IMG/VR virus record: IMGVR_UViG_3300025910_000025 | Span: 1 to 35,382 of that record | Direction: 5' to 3' (one strand) | Length of the DNA stretch: 35,382 bases | Origin: a virus | Part shown: piece after piece, positions 7,220 through 14,545 of the stretch | How the letters are laid out: each line of letters begins with the position of its first letter | Numbering within the stretch: position 1 is the first letter of the stretch | Position numbers and translations under genes: made by a program | The notes under the pieces: generated by a model | What the model saw: only the letters and a program-made list of their open reading frames with translations | Database searches by the model: none | Told to the model about the DNA's origin: nothing

Positions 7220-7934
7220 TGACAGCCTCGTATTGCATCGTGAGGACCCGACGCACGCGGGTTACCAGATCGGTCGGATAGTAGCCCGACAGGATTGTCC
7301 ACGGATCGGAATGTTCGCGGACCCCGAGTTTCTCCACCAGCAGGTCGTACGGCGTCAGGTGTGGAAAGCCGCGGAAGCCGACGTACTGGAATGGGTGCAG
7401 GTTGTGCTCGACCCAATTGATCGGCGCATTGATCCCAGCGATTGTCGAGCGGTCAATCGACTTGTGAAGCGTGTCGGATGCTGGTCGAAATCCGCAACTC
7501 TCCAGCAGGCTTCGGTGGAACATGTACGGCCCGATGCCCTTAGCGTCGTGCGACCGCAGTTCAGCGAGCCGCGTATCGGTTACCGCACAGTACAGCGGCG
7601 AGGTACGAGTCTCGGACGGATCAGGCAGCGGCAAGAAGTACTTTGGGTCGATCCAGCTATCTGAGCCGATGGGCACGATCCAGTCGTAGCCCTGTTCCCC
7701 AGCCCATTGCATCCCGTCGTTGAATTTGCGGCCGAGGAAATCGTTGTTCTGCTCGACAGTCTCAAAGCCACAACCTAGGGCAATGTCTAGATTGGCGTCA
7801 TCCGCTATGTACACCGCATAGGCTTCGATTCCATGCTCGGCGAGTGTCCGAATCACATTCACGCGCTGCCAAGCACAAACTTCGGTCAGATCGAACCGAC
7901 CCCACGCGGGAGTGACGAAGCAGACGCTAGTCAC
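7212..7934 (-). CDS. Glycosyltransferase-like protein (GT-A)
   Basis: 240 aa from a GTG start. The chain opens CFVTPAWGRFDLTEVC, the first strand and loop of GT-A enzymes. It continues with YAVYIADDANL and has the acidic metal motif in DWIVPIGSDSWIDP (near residue 95). The C-terminal half contains KGIGPYMFHRSLLESC and aromatic-rich loops. It is part of the contiguous sugar cluster, downstream of the DegT aminotransferase, so it may use an amino-sugar donor; that is speculative. No Shine-Dalgarno is obvious. A CACTG/CAGTG hairpin overlaps the start region. Confidence 0.68.
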   Translation of the reverse strand: MTSVCFVTPAWGRFDLTEVCAWQRVNVIRTLAEHGIEAYAVYIADDANLDIALGCGFETVEQNNDFLGRKFNDGMQWAGEQGYDWIVPIGSDSWIDPKYFLPLPDPSETRTSPLYCAVTDTRLAELRSHDAKGIGPYMFHRSLLESCGFRPASDTLHKSIDRSTIAGINAPINWVEHNLHPFQYVGFRGFPHLTPYDLLVEKLGVREHSDPWTILSGYYPTDLVTRVRRVLTMQYEAVNG

Positions 7935-7972
7935 TGTTTGGTCGCAGTGGGTAGTACGTTCTGCGGCGATGC

Positions 7973-9013
7973 CTAAATAACCGCAGGAGCCATTTCCAGA
8001 TCACGAACAGCACTCCTCACCGCGGCGATAACCTGATCCACCTGGTAATTGCTCATATCCGGCCAGATCGGCAGCGACAGCGACTCACGGTAGAGTTTCT
8101 CGGCGACTGGGAACTGGCCTTCTCGATAGGCAAGGCGCTGATACAAAGGGTGCAGATGCAGCGGCTTGAAGTGGATCGAAGCTCCGATGCCCTGTGCTTG
8201 CAACGCGGCCATGACCTGATCGCGATTGGAGACACGGATGACGTACAAATGCCACTGATCCTGTCGCGGCGGTAGCCTGATACCGCTCTCAGCGAACGCC
8301 TCGTCGTAACGAGCCGCAATCTTCGCACGCTTGGCTCGCAGTTCTTCCTGTCGGCGAAGCTGAACCAACCCAATCGCCGCCGCAATGTCGGTCAGGTTGT
8401 CCTTGAAGCCCGCCTCGGTGACTTCGTAGTCCCAGGTTCCCTGCTTGCGGACCACTCCATGTAGCCGCATCAATCTCGCGCGCTTCGCGATCCATATATC
8501 GTCGGTGACCAGCATCCCGCCTTCGCCGGTCGTCAGAGGCTTTGTCGCGTAGAAGCTATATGCGGCGGCGGTTCCCAACAGCGGGGATGGCATCCGATGC
8601 GCCGCGTCCTCAAACGTAAATCCGCTCGGCACTTGGGCCTGCTGCCCTGCGAAATGAACCGGCATTGTTATCGGGTAATCCCGAGGATAAGTAACCGGCA
8701 GCAGATAGTCTTCTCCTACGTCAGCCAGTACTAACTTCGCTCCTAAGTGCAGCACAACAGCGCCACAGGCCGTGAAGGTATAGGTAGGTACCAAGACTTC
8801 AGTCTCGGGACCCACGCTTATCGCTTCCAGCGCCAGATGTAACGCGGCGGTGGCACTGTTGACGGCCACCGCGTACTTGGCTTGCGTGGCTTGGGCGAAG
8901 GCCGCCTCGAACTCCTCGACCTTGGTTCCGCTACTCAGCCATCGGGAGCGCAGGACCGCTGTTGCGGCGGCGATCTCCTCCTCGCCGATGGAAGGCATAT
9001 GAAAGGGAATCAC
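7973..9013 (-). CDS. DegT/DnrJ/EryC1/StrS-family aminotransferase
   Basis: 346 aa, close to the family length. It is a fold-type I PLP enzyme: VNSATAALHLALEA (residues 51-64) binds the phosphate, EDAAH (135-139) supplies the pyridine-N acid, and K158 in SFYATKPLTTGEGG is the Schiff-base lysine. LPIWPDMS near the C terminus matches the LPxxxxM region of this family. These enzymes aminate NDP-keto-sugars, usually with glutamate as donor. With the SDR enzyme at 5095-6012 it could supply an NDP-amino-sugar to the neighbouring transferases. The sugar itself is not predictable. Confidence 0.93.
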   Translation of the reverse strand: MIPFHMPSIGEEEIAAATAVLRSRWLSSGTKVEEFEAAFAQATQAKYAVAVNSATAALHLALEAISVGPETEVLVPTYTFTACGAVVLHLGAKLVLADVGEDYLLPVTYPRDYPITMPVHFAGQQAQVPSGFTFEDAAHRMPSPLLGTAAAYSFYATKPLTTGEGGMLVTDDIWIAKRARLMRLHGVVRKQGTWDYEVTEAGFKDNLTDIAAAIGLVQLRRQEELRAKRAKIAARYDEAFAESGIRLPPRQDQWHLYVIRVSNRDQVMAALQAQGIGASIHFKPLHLHPLYQRLAYREGQFPVAEKLYRESLSLPIWPDMSNYQVDQVIAAVRSAVRDLEMAPAVI

Positions 9014-9669
9014 GAGTATTCCGCAATCGCCTCGCGGCGCAGTTCGTTGTCTCTCTCTGAGCGCTGGAGTGACATGTTCGTAGTATGGCGCCGATAGAGC
9101 CAGGTTGGCTCGTCAATCGTGCTGAACTTGCGGCCCTGAGACAGCATTCCCAGCCAGAAGGTCAGCATCATGGCTCGCCCCCGCTCAGGATGGAATTCGA
9201 TCGCCGCATCGCGGCGCACCAGAGCCCCATCGTTGATCGTGACTTTGCCCTCCAGCAGATCGTACATTCTGGCCTCGGGAAGCACCTTGAGTTGGGTGGG
9301 CTTCAGATTGGCGTCGGTCTTCCAGAATGAGCCCGCCACCACGTCGTAGCCCTCCGAAATCGCATCGAGATGCACATCGCACCACCTCGGCAGCATGTAG
9401 TCATCGTCGCCCCAGAAACTGTAGAACGGCGTCTCGACCCGCTCAAAGCCTCTGACCAGTGCCGAGTAGACCCCAACGTTCTCATCGAGCCGCAGGTATT
9501 CGACTCCCAGCCGCTGGCAGATCATCCTCGCGGCGAAGTCCTCAGAGCAGTCGTCCACCACCACGATCTTGGCACCGCCGATAATGGCCGCCGCGGAGAG
9601 GATAGAGTGCAGTTCGACTTCGAGCATACGAGGCCGATTGTGGGTTGCCACGACGAAGGTTATGACCAT
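9010..9669 (-). CDS. Family 2 glycosyltransferase, paralogue B
   Basis: 219 aa. It opens FVVATHNRPRMLEVELHSIL and has IVVVDDCSED, the conserved nucleotide-sugar motifs of GT2. The metal-binding SFWGDDDYMLPRW is near residue 86. It shares with the next gene upstream (9660-10325) the tail ND.L.R..AIAE.S, the segment PTWLYRRHTTNMS versus PVWLHRLHASNLS, and the segment VAGSFWKTDANLK versus VSGSYWETDARLK. The two are therefore tandem duplicates. A single GT2 domain is present with no membrane segment. It probably acts in the cytosol on a phage glycan or protein. Confidence 0.88.
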   Translation of the reverse strand: MVITFVVATHNRPRMLEVELHSILSAAAIIGGAKIVVVDDCSEDFAARMICQRLGVEYLRLDENVGVYSALVRGFERVETPFYSFWGDDDYMLPRWCDVHLDAISEGYDVVAGSFWKTDANLKPTQLKVLPEARMYDLLEGKVTINDGALVRRDAAIEFHPERGRAMMLTFWLGMLSQGRKFSTIDEPTWLYRRHTTNMSLQRSERDNELRREAIAEYS

Positions 9670-10325
9670 TCGGCTATCGCCTCAGCCCTGAACCTTGCAT
9701 CGGATTCATCAAGGTGCGAAGACAAGTTAGAGGCGTGCAGACGATGCAACCAGACTGGTTCATTGATAGTGGCGAAGGACTTTCCCTTCGCGGCCAGAGC
9801 CAGCCACATGCTCATCATCATCACGTTATCCCGATCCGGTCGCCACGAAATCCCTGACAGCGCCGAGACGCGATGCAGGCTGCCATCGTTGATCGGCACG
9901 TAGCCTGACTTCAGACCCTCGAAGGTCGCGAGCCCTAACGTGACCTGTTTGGTCTGCTTCAGTCGAGCATCGGTTTCCCAATACGAGCCCGAGACGACAT
10001 CGTGCCCTTGCTCGATCAATTCAAGGTGCAACTTCATCCAGCGTGGCAGCAACACGTCGTCGTCGTCTATGAAGGCTACGTACTGGCTGGTGACTTCGCT
10101 ATAACCAGCTATCCGCGCCGCCGAGCACCCGACTGGGCCTAATCGCCGATGTTCGACTCCGGCTCGCTCGCAGACCTCCTGAGCCGGAACCCGTGAGGCA
10201 TCATCTATCACTAGGACTCGGCTCTCGACATCTACGGTCGCCGCAGTCGCCAGAATGGATTGCAGGCACGTCTCCAGCCAGATCGGTCTGTCACGCGTGG
10301 TGACAATGAAGGTCACGTCATCCAT
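9660..10325 (-). CDS. Family 2 glycosyltransferase, paralogue A
   Basis: 221 aa, overlapping paralogue B by 10 bp and the methyltransferase by 8 bp. The motifs are TFIVTTRDRPIWLETCLQS, then VLVIDDASRV, then the DxD-type VAFIDDDDVLLPRW at about residue 90. The acceptor half contains GSYWETDARLKQTKQV and INEPVWLHRLHASNL, matching paralogue B at the same relative places. Retention of both motif sets suggests both copies are active with different donors or acceptors. Confidence 0.88.
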   Translation of the reverse strand: MDDVTFIVTTRDRPIWLETCLQSILATAATVDVESRVLVIDDASRVPAQEVCERAGVEHRRLGPVGCSAARIAGYSEVTSQYVAFIDDDDVLLPRWMKLHLELIEQGHDVVSGSYWETDARLKQTKQVTLGLATFEGLKSGYVPINDGSLHRVSALSGISWRPDRDNVMMMSMWLALAAKGKSFATINEPVWLHRLHASNLSSHLDESDARFRAEAIAEWS

Positions 10326-10860
10326 GCGAGAGGTGGTACATCGCCAGCCGTCCGATAGGTGTGCGGCTCACTCGCTTTGGGTAGAGCTTCCTATAGTCAT
10401 GTGCCCACTGGTAGTCCGTTCGGCCGCCTACCTCATCCCAATCAATCGTCACCAGATCGTTGCGAGCCCAGCGGCGCATCTTTGCAATGACCTGCTTGAT
10501 GTCACTCGGAAGCAGATGCCCCAGCACGCTGACTGAAACAACGAGGTCCCACTTGCGGTCCGTGTCCCAGGTTGCTAAGTCGGAGACGAACAGCTCAGAA
10601 TCTGGGAGCCTGCGTTTGGCGGCTGCTACAAGATCAGGCGAGACATCCATACCCGTGTAGCGCACTTGAGGCCACTTGCTCAGGATGTTGGCCCCGACCC
10701 TGCCAAAGCCGCAACCGACTTCGAGGACTGAAGCGAATGTCAGGGTTGAGAGAAGATCACTAAGAGGCTCGTTCTCGGCGCCCCACCATCCCTGTTTGCG
10801 GGCTTCGGCCTCGAAGCCGTGGCCGCGCTCGACCCAATATGCCGCAGGATCAAATGCCAT
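10318..10860 (-). CDS. SAM-dependent class I methyltransferase
   Basis: 180 aa. Motif I VLEVGCGFGRVG (about residues 45-56), motif II YTGMDVSPDLV with the acidic ribose-binding Asp, and motif III/IV SDLATWDTDRKWDLVVSVSVL make a standard class I SAM fold. It is short, lacking a large substrate domain, as in sugar or small-molecule methyltransferases. Located between glycosyltransferases, it may O-methylate the glycan; substrate is inferred from context only. It overlaps both neighbours. Confidence 0.85.
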   Translation of the reverse strand: MAFDPAAYWVERGHGFEAEARKQGWWGAENEPLSDLLSTLTFASVLEVGCGFGRVGANILSKWPQVRYTGMDVSPDLVAAAKRRLPDSELFVSDLATWDTDRKWDLVVSVSVLGHLLPSDIKQVIAKMRRWARNDLVTIDWDEVGGRTDYQWAHDYRKLYPKRVSRTPIGRLAMYHLSHG

Positions 10861-11773
10861 AGATCGCCAACGTCTGCTCCACGACTGACTTTTGGGAATG
10901 CCACTTCTGAGCGTGCTGCCGACCCACTTCTCCCAGTTCGGCGCGCCGCTCAGGATTCAAGATCAGGAGTTCGATAACGTCCGCCAACGTCTTCTCCGTG
11001 GCATCCGCCCATGGCAGATAGCCCCACATCTCAAAGCACTTACGGCGCGGCTCGTCGTCTTTCCAGCCTGAGACGACCGGAACGCTCATGCCCCAAGCCT
11101 CGATGCAGTTCACTCCGAAGCCGAGGTTCAACTGGTCCACGAAAATATCTGCGGCGGCCTTGCGCTCCAGAACTTCCATACGACTGGGGACCTGCTCGAT
11201 CACATCGAGGTCAATCGGATACTGAGTCGCCAGCCATTCCACCGCAGAGATAATGGCATCGGTGGATTTCAGTTCTCGGTTGGTCGGAGCGTGAGCGATT
11301 CTGATCCGCTCTGAAGGTCGGTAGACCCGCTTGCGAATCGCTGCCATGGCGTCCAGATCGGTCGTGACTGGTAGCCAAGTGATCCACGGAAAGAGCAGCA
11401 GGTCGATGCTATCGGTAACCTGGATGGCCCCATACGCTTTGGCTTTGGCGCTGACTCCGGCTGGATCGCGACGAAAATAACTGCCGAGATGATGGACGAC
11501 GATAGTCTTGCCCGCCAGCATATCTCGGAAAGGACCGAGTGCGTATTCGTAGTCCATGACGTGGATCACGTCTGCGGCGCGGACGATCTCCATGACCTGT
11601 TCGGTCAGCCCTGGATCACCCTTGGGCCACACGATGTCCGAGTCGTAGTCGAGGTAGACCTGCTTGCGGCAAATGGCCCGCGTCTGCCAGTCGGTGTACT
11701 TGTCGAAGGCTTGCTTGAGAGCGATGCCGCAGCCAGCAGTATCGGGACCAGCGCTGAGGATGACGAGCTTCAC
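10850..11773 (-). CDS. Glycosyltransferase, GT-B fold (family 4-like)
   Basis: 307 aa when started at the GTG at 11773, which forms a GTGA overlap with the upstream stop and is followed at once by the first strand KLVILSAGPDTAGCG. A longer frame to 11827 would run deep into the neighbour and is unlikely. The N-terminal half has ADVIHVMDYEYALGPF and IVVHHLGSYFRRD. The C-terminal half has RIRIAHAPTNRELK and ADIFVDQLNLGFGVNCIEAWGMSVPVV, where the E-A-W-G-M-S-V-P-V-V segment is the donor-binding region of GT4-type enzymes. It is the only GT-B member among the seven transferases. Confidence 0.82.
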   Translation of the reverse strand: MKLVILSAGPDTAGCGIALKQAFDKYTDWQTRAICRKQVYLDYDSDIVWPKGDPGLTEQVMEIVRAADVIHVMDYEYALGPFRDMLAGKTIVVHHLGSYFRRDPAGVSAKAKAYGAIQVTDSIDLLLFPWITWLPVTTDLDAMAAIRKRVYRPSERIRIAHAPTNRELKSTDAIISAVEWLATQYPIDLDVIEQVPSRMEVLERKAAADIFVDQLNLGFGVNCIEAWGMSVPVVSGWKDDEPRRKCFEMWGYLPWADATEKTLADVIELLILNPERRAELGEVGRQHAQKWHSQKSVVEQTLAIYGI

Positions 11774-12456
11774 AGCAGGATGCGCCTGACGGTTTCGATG
11801 TCCTTGGCAGCGGAGTTTGTCTTCCACGCCTCGAATGCGCCGCGATCCGCGTGATACATGCCCGGATCGTTCACACGTTCATACCCGGAATCCATGGCCG
11901 ATTTGCCGACCATGGGGTGCATGTGCTCGATCACCACATCCTCGAAGTAGTAGAGCCGTCCTACGGCGTCACCGAGGTACAACCACGAATCGTCCACGTA
12001 CAGGTGCTTCAGATTCGGCGGGCTCATCCAGCCCAGCGCTCCGACGATGGAAGTGTTCATCACGATATGCGTCGGTAGGCTCATACCCTGGAACAGATCG
12101 TTACCATAGACAAATCCGCCGCCCACCGAAGCGAGCTGATCGGTGAATATCTTGTCCCAGCCCAGCGTTCGTGGACGGTGATCGTCGCCCATGAAGCCGA
12201 GGTAGTTGTAGACATTGATCGCGGCGTGCAGCGTGGCTGAGGCGTTCAGCGCCGCGACCATCGAACCTATTGCCTCATTGACCTCAACGTTCTCGGGCGG
12301 CAGTGATTCTAGGTAGGCATCGAGCTGATCGTCGTCCTCATCGACCACGAACAGAAGCACCGAATCGCCCAGTGTCGCCGTATTCCGAAAGGACTCCAGA
12401 AGGGCTACGGCGTTCTGCGGCCTACCGCGAGTTGGAACGAGGAGAAGCAGAGCCAA
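11770..12456 (-). CDS. Glycosyltransferase-like protein (GT-A)
   Basis: 228 aa from a TTG start immediately after the TAG of the small membrane gene (12457-12459). The first residues LLLLVPTRGRPQNAVALLES match the beta1/alpha1 region of GT2-like enzymes, so an earlier start is not needed. FVVDEDDDQL and the acidic motif LGFMGDDHRPR (about residues 89-99) resemble donor and metal sites, and LYVDDSWLYLGD resembles the acceptor-side acidic motif. First transferase of the sugar cluster in transcription order. Confidence 0.75.
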   Translation of the reverse strand: MALLLLVPTRGRPQNAVALLESFRNTATLGDSVLLFVVDEDDDQLDAYLESLPPENVEVNEAIGSMVAALNASATLHAAINVYNYLGFMGDDHRPRTLGWDKIFTDQLASVGGGFVYGNDLFQGMSLPTHIVMNTSIVGALGWMSPPNLKHLYVDDSWLYLGDAVGRLYYFEDVVIEHMHPMVGKSAMDSGYERVNDPGMYHADRGAFEAWKTNSAAKDIETVRRILL

Positions 12457-12612
12457 CTAGCCCGCCAAGAACGACCCGGCGAAGCAGGCTAGACCGAACC
12501 CTAGCAGCGAGAGGACGACGGTGCCCAAGTGGAAAGCGCCAAAGCCCACGGCTACCAGGATAAAGAGGATGACCGCCGCGATGAGTAGCAAGTTGCGAAG
12601 TGAGAGAACCAT
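12457..12612 (-). CDS. Small two-helix membrane protein
   Basis: 51 aa, ATG at 12612 with a near-perfect Shine-Dalgarno (AGGAGGT, 12617-12623) 4 nt upstream that overlaps the stop of the peptidase gene. Two hydrophobic segments at residues 7-25 (LLLIAAVILFILVAVGFG) and 31-50 (TVVLSLLGFGLACFAGSFLA) are joined by a short AFHLG turn, giving a hairpin topology. Holin-like in size, but it lies far from the lysis genes, between a papain-like peptidase and the sugar cluster. It could anchor the glycosylation machinery; this is a guess. Confidence 0.7.
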   Translation of the reverse strand: MVLSLRNLLLIAAVILFILVAVGFGAFHLGTVVLSLLGFGLACFAGSFLAG

Positions 12613-12621
12613 TCTGACCTC

Positions 12622-13449
12622 CTAGATTTCGGCGGCGAGACACGCGTCTCCCGATTCGGATAGAAGCCGCTTCACATCGGCGGTCTTCATCTTGAAGTTA
12701 CCGTTCTGGCCCCAGTCACCCCAGCTATTGCGGAACAGGTAGCCATCTTCGGCGTCGAGCTTGTCTAGGCACAGGAAGCAGTGACCGCCCTCGACCTGTC
12801 CGCTAATCTTGATCCAGCCGTTGGCGTCAGGACTGAACATGGACGTATACCAGTTGGTGCCGAAGACCACGCTGCTGTGATTATTCAGCCACTCATCGAC
12901 TTGACTCAGATCAGAGGCAAAGGCGTACGCAGCGAGTTTGCCACGATTCTTGACCGCCTTGGCTCCATCTCGGACGCTTGAGCCCTGCTGCCCGCCGCCC
13001 GGAGCATCTGGATCATCGGGAGAGCCGCCAATGATGGTCGATTCGTAGTAGATCGCTCGCGCCAGCGTCTCATCCACACCGGGGTCTTCGATGGGAGCCG
13101 CGGCAAGGAATCCGGCCCAGCCGTTCCCCACGCACGTCCCGTAGTTGCCCTGATCGAGTACTACGAGGTCGCGCCATGCTGGAACGTCAGTCGGGGTCGG
13201 CTTTGGCTTGCGATGCAGGATGTCCTTGATCCAGCGCCACAGTTGGAGTATTCCGTTCCACGTCGTGAAGAAAGGGCTGCCTTCATCAATCGCCTCCCGC
13301 ACCGTCTTGTCGAGGAGGGCATCATCGGGCTGCGGCGCCTTTTCCTTGGCCGCTTCCAATCGAGCGTGCAGTTTCTCGGGAGTCCAGTCGCGATCATCGG
13401 GGACGTTCGGTACGCGGCCCAATCTCACTTTCAAAGGATGGTCAGGCAT
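12622..13449 (-). CDS. Papain-like (C1A) cysteine peptidase
   Basis: 275 aa. The N terminus LGRVPNVPDDRDW matches the opening common in bacterial C1 peptidases. The catalytic set is complete: oxyanion Gln100 and nucleophile Cys106 in DQGNYGTCVGNGW, His223 in EGGHCFLC, and Asn241 in FRNSWGDWG. Residues 25-90 are a charged, helix-rich insert with KPKPTP that may be a propeptide or linker. No signal peptide, so it acts in the cytosol or in the virion. Its position downstream of portal makes a head-processing or virion-associated role possible, but C1 enzymes are not the usual phage prohead proteases. Confidence 0.9.
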   Translation of the reverse strand: MPDHPLKVRLGRVPNVPDDRDWTPEKLHARLEAAKEKAPQPDDALLDKTVREAIDEGSPFFTTWNGILQLWRWIKDILHRKPKPTPTDVPAWRDLVVLDQGNYGTCVGNGWAGFLAAAPIEDPGVDETLARAIYYESTIIGGSPDDPDAPGGGQQGSSVRDGAKAVKNRGKLAAYAFASDLSQVDEWLNNHSSVVFGTNWYTSMFSPDANGWIKISGQVEGGHCFLCLDKLDAEDGYLFRNSWGDWGQNGNFKMKTADVKRLLSESGDACLAAEI

Positions 13450-13759
13450 CGTGCTTCTCCAGTGTGCGGTGAATGGGCGGCTTTCCGTTCTCGGCCCACC
13501 AGTCGGCAGCTTCTTGGGCTAGGTCCCGATAGGCGAGTGGCATGTGCGGCGCAACGGTCCCGCCGAAGACCAGAATGTCGATTACCTGGTGGATCGCGTA
13601 GTGAGCCGTATCGCAGATCGTGACTCGCGGCGCCTGCGGCTGTCCTAGCTGAGAGGTCCATGATTCAGGGATGACGTGGTGCTGAACAGTGCGCCAGATT
13701 CGCGGCGAATGGTACTTATGGAGCGTACAGGGCGCCGCAGACGGATCGAGACTCAACAT
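13442..13759 (-). CDS. HNH-like zinc endonuclease-related protein
   Basis: 105 aa when started at the ATG at 13759, which has GAGGAG 5 nt upstream; a GTG one codon earlier is also possible, and a longer frame to 13798 lacks support. LHKYHSPR, VQHHVIPESW, a disordered loop, then TICDTAHYAIHQVIDIL follow the H-H...C-x-x-x-H-x-x-x-H order of small HNH proteins, in which HH and the last His form the beta-beta-alpha-metal site. The central Asn is not obvious. The 5' leader is preceded by a large hairpin domain (13781-13893). Ends by overlapping the C1 peptidase start. Confidence 0.6.
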   Translation of the reverse strand: MLSLDPSAAPCTLHKYHSPRIWRTVQHHVIPESWTSQLGQPQAPRVTICDTAHYAIHQVIDILVFGGTVAPHMPLAYRDLAQEAADWWAENGKPPIHRTLEKHDA

Positions 13760-13780
13760 CACGGCTCCTCTATGAAGTAA

Positions 13781-13893
13781 GGATCGGGCAGTTTCCACAG
13801 GGACGGCTTATGCGGATGTCTGGGTCCGAACCGAACCATAGCTCAGGCCCACGTCTGGACGGCACCCTTGGTAAGACGCCTACTGCCCGATCC
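13781..13893 (-). repeat. 12-bp inverted repeat closing a 113-nt domain
   Basis: Arms GGATCGGGCAGT (13781-13792) and ACTGCCCGATCC (13882-13893) are perfectly complementary. Inside, minus-strand GGTTCG-gtt-CGGACC and CGTCT...AGACG can form further hairpins. The domain ends 11 nt upstream of the Shine-Dalgarno of the 13442-13759 gene, so it is either the 3' domain of the structured RNA or a 5'UTR element of that gene. Confidence 0.75.
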
Positions 13894-14514
13894 TCTTGAA
13901 TTCGCAGGCTGGAATTGTTAGTTCCACTTTCGCCGCCCAGAGGTAGCGGACCTGCGAGTTAGGACGACCAACGACCGAGGATGCAGGCATGACTCTGCGG
14001 GCCGCGGGTCGTCCTATTCAATTGCGACGGGGAGCCGCTGGCACCTTTCGTCGCGGGAGACTTATCTTAGTTCGCCTACCAGCCCCAAAGCACTTGACTA
14101 AGCGTGCTCCTAAGTTAGCGGCGCCGCAAGTAGCGTGGAGACTCACCTGTGCCCAAGTGAAGTCGCTGCCCTTCTACATCACTGCCTGTACGGCGCCGCT
14201 ATTCATTGTCAGCCTACACCAGTCATCGGCCCATACGCGACTGTTCGGACCTAGACCACCTTCACCGAGCCTAGTCGCACTATCTCGGCAGCCTCCAACC
14301 ACCTTGGCTGACCTGCCCTGTCGGGCTTCACGGTGAGGACTGGCAGTTCCATCCTCATGTGGGCGGATTAGTCTGCCATCGCAGTACCGCTCTCCGCTGT
14401 TCATTAGGGGCTTGCGGGTTATCGCAGAAGTGGACAATGGTGAGATCACCCGCCTGCCGCTCGCCGCAAACCCCTATTCATTGCGCCAGACCGCCTCCGG
14501 TCTGCCGCGATAGC

Positions 14515-14542
14515 ATGATACCTACTAAGGCTCAGAAGTCAA
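14515..14542 (-). promoter_or_regulatory. Sigma70-like promoter for the structured RNA region
   Basis: On the minus strand, TTGACT (14542-14537), a 16-bp spacer and TATCAT (14520-14515) match 5/6 and 5/6 of the consensus. The -35 begins 4 nt after the HNH stop codon, and initiation about 7 nt beyond the -10 would place the first hairpin at the RNA 5' end. The decamer TATCATGCTA recurs at two other phage promoters (20670 and 34368). Confidence 0.7.
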
Positions 14543-14545
14543 GAA

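Larger units (their letters stand above)
13760..14545 (-). ncRNA. 786-bp non-coding, highly structured region; candidate large structured RNA
   Basis: No frame here has a plausible start, Shine-Dalgarno or protein-like composition on either strand. The stretch is dense in inverted repeats. These are: CAGACCG-cctc-CGGTCTG (14487-14504); 13-bp arms TAGGGGCTTGCGG 14405-14417 / 14464-14476 with one G·U; TGGCAG/CTGCCA (14341-14378) enclosing ATCC/GGAT; CAGTC/GACTG (14220-14243); AGGACGACC/GGTCGTCCT (13961-14015); and 12-bp GGATCGGGCAGT/ACTGCCCGATCC (13781-13893). GGTCCGAAC (13823) can also pair with GTTCGGACC (14243) over 400 nt. A sigma70-like promoter sits exactly at its 5' edge (14515-14542). 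It lies just downstream of an HNH gene. Resemblance to large phage RNAs such as GOLLD or ROOL, or to an intron remnant, is only in size and setting. Confidence 0.55.

Noticed and set aside
13989-14449. Proteins of 91-115 aa in the structured region
   Set aside because: No Shine-Dalgarno, odd composition and overlap with inverted repeats; read as chance frames.
13781-14545. tRNA or tmRNA genes in the structured region
   Set aside because: T-arm-like pieces (GGTTCGGTTCGG, GGTCCGAAC) and an anticodon-like CTTGGTA were found, but no cloverleaf with 7-bp acceptor and proper spacing could be built on either strand.
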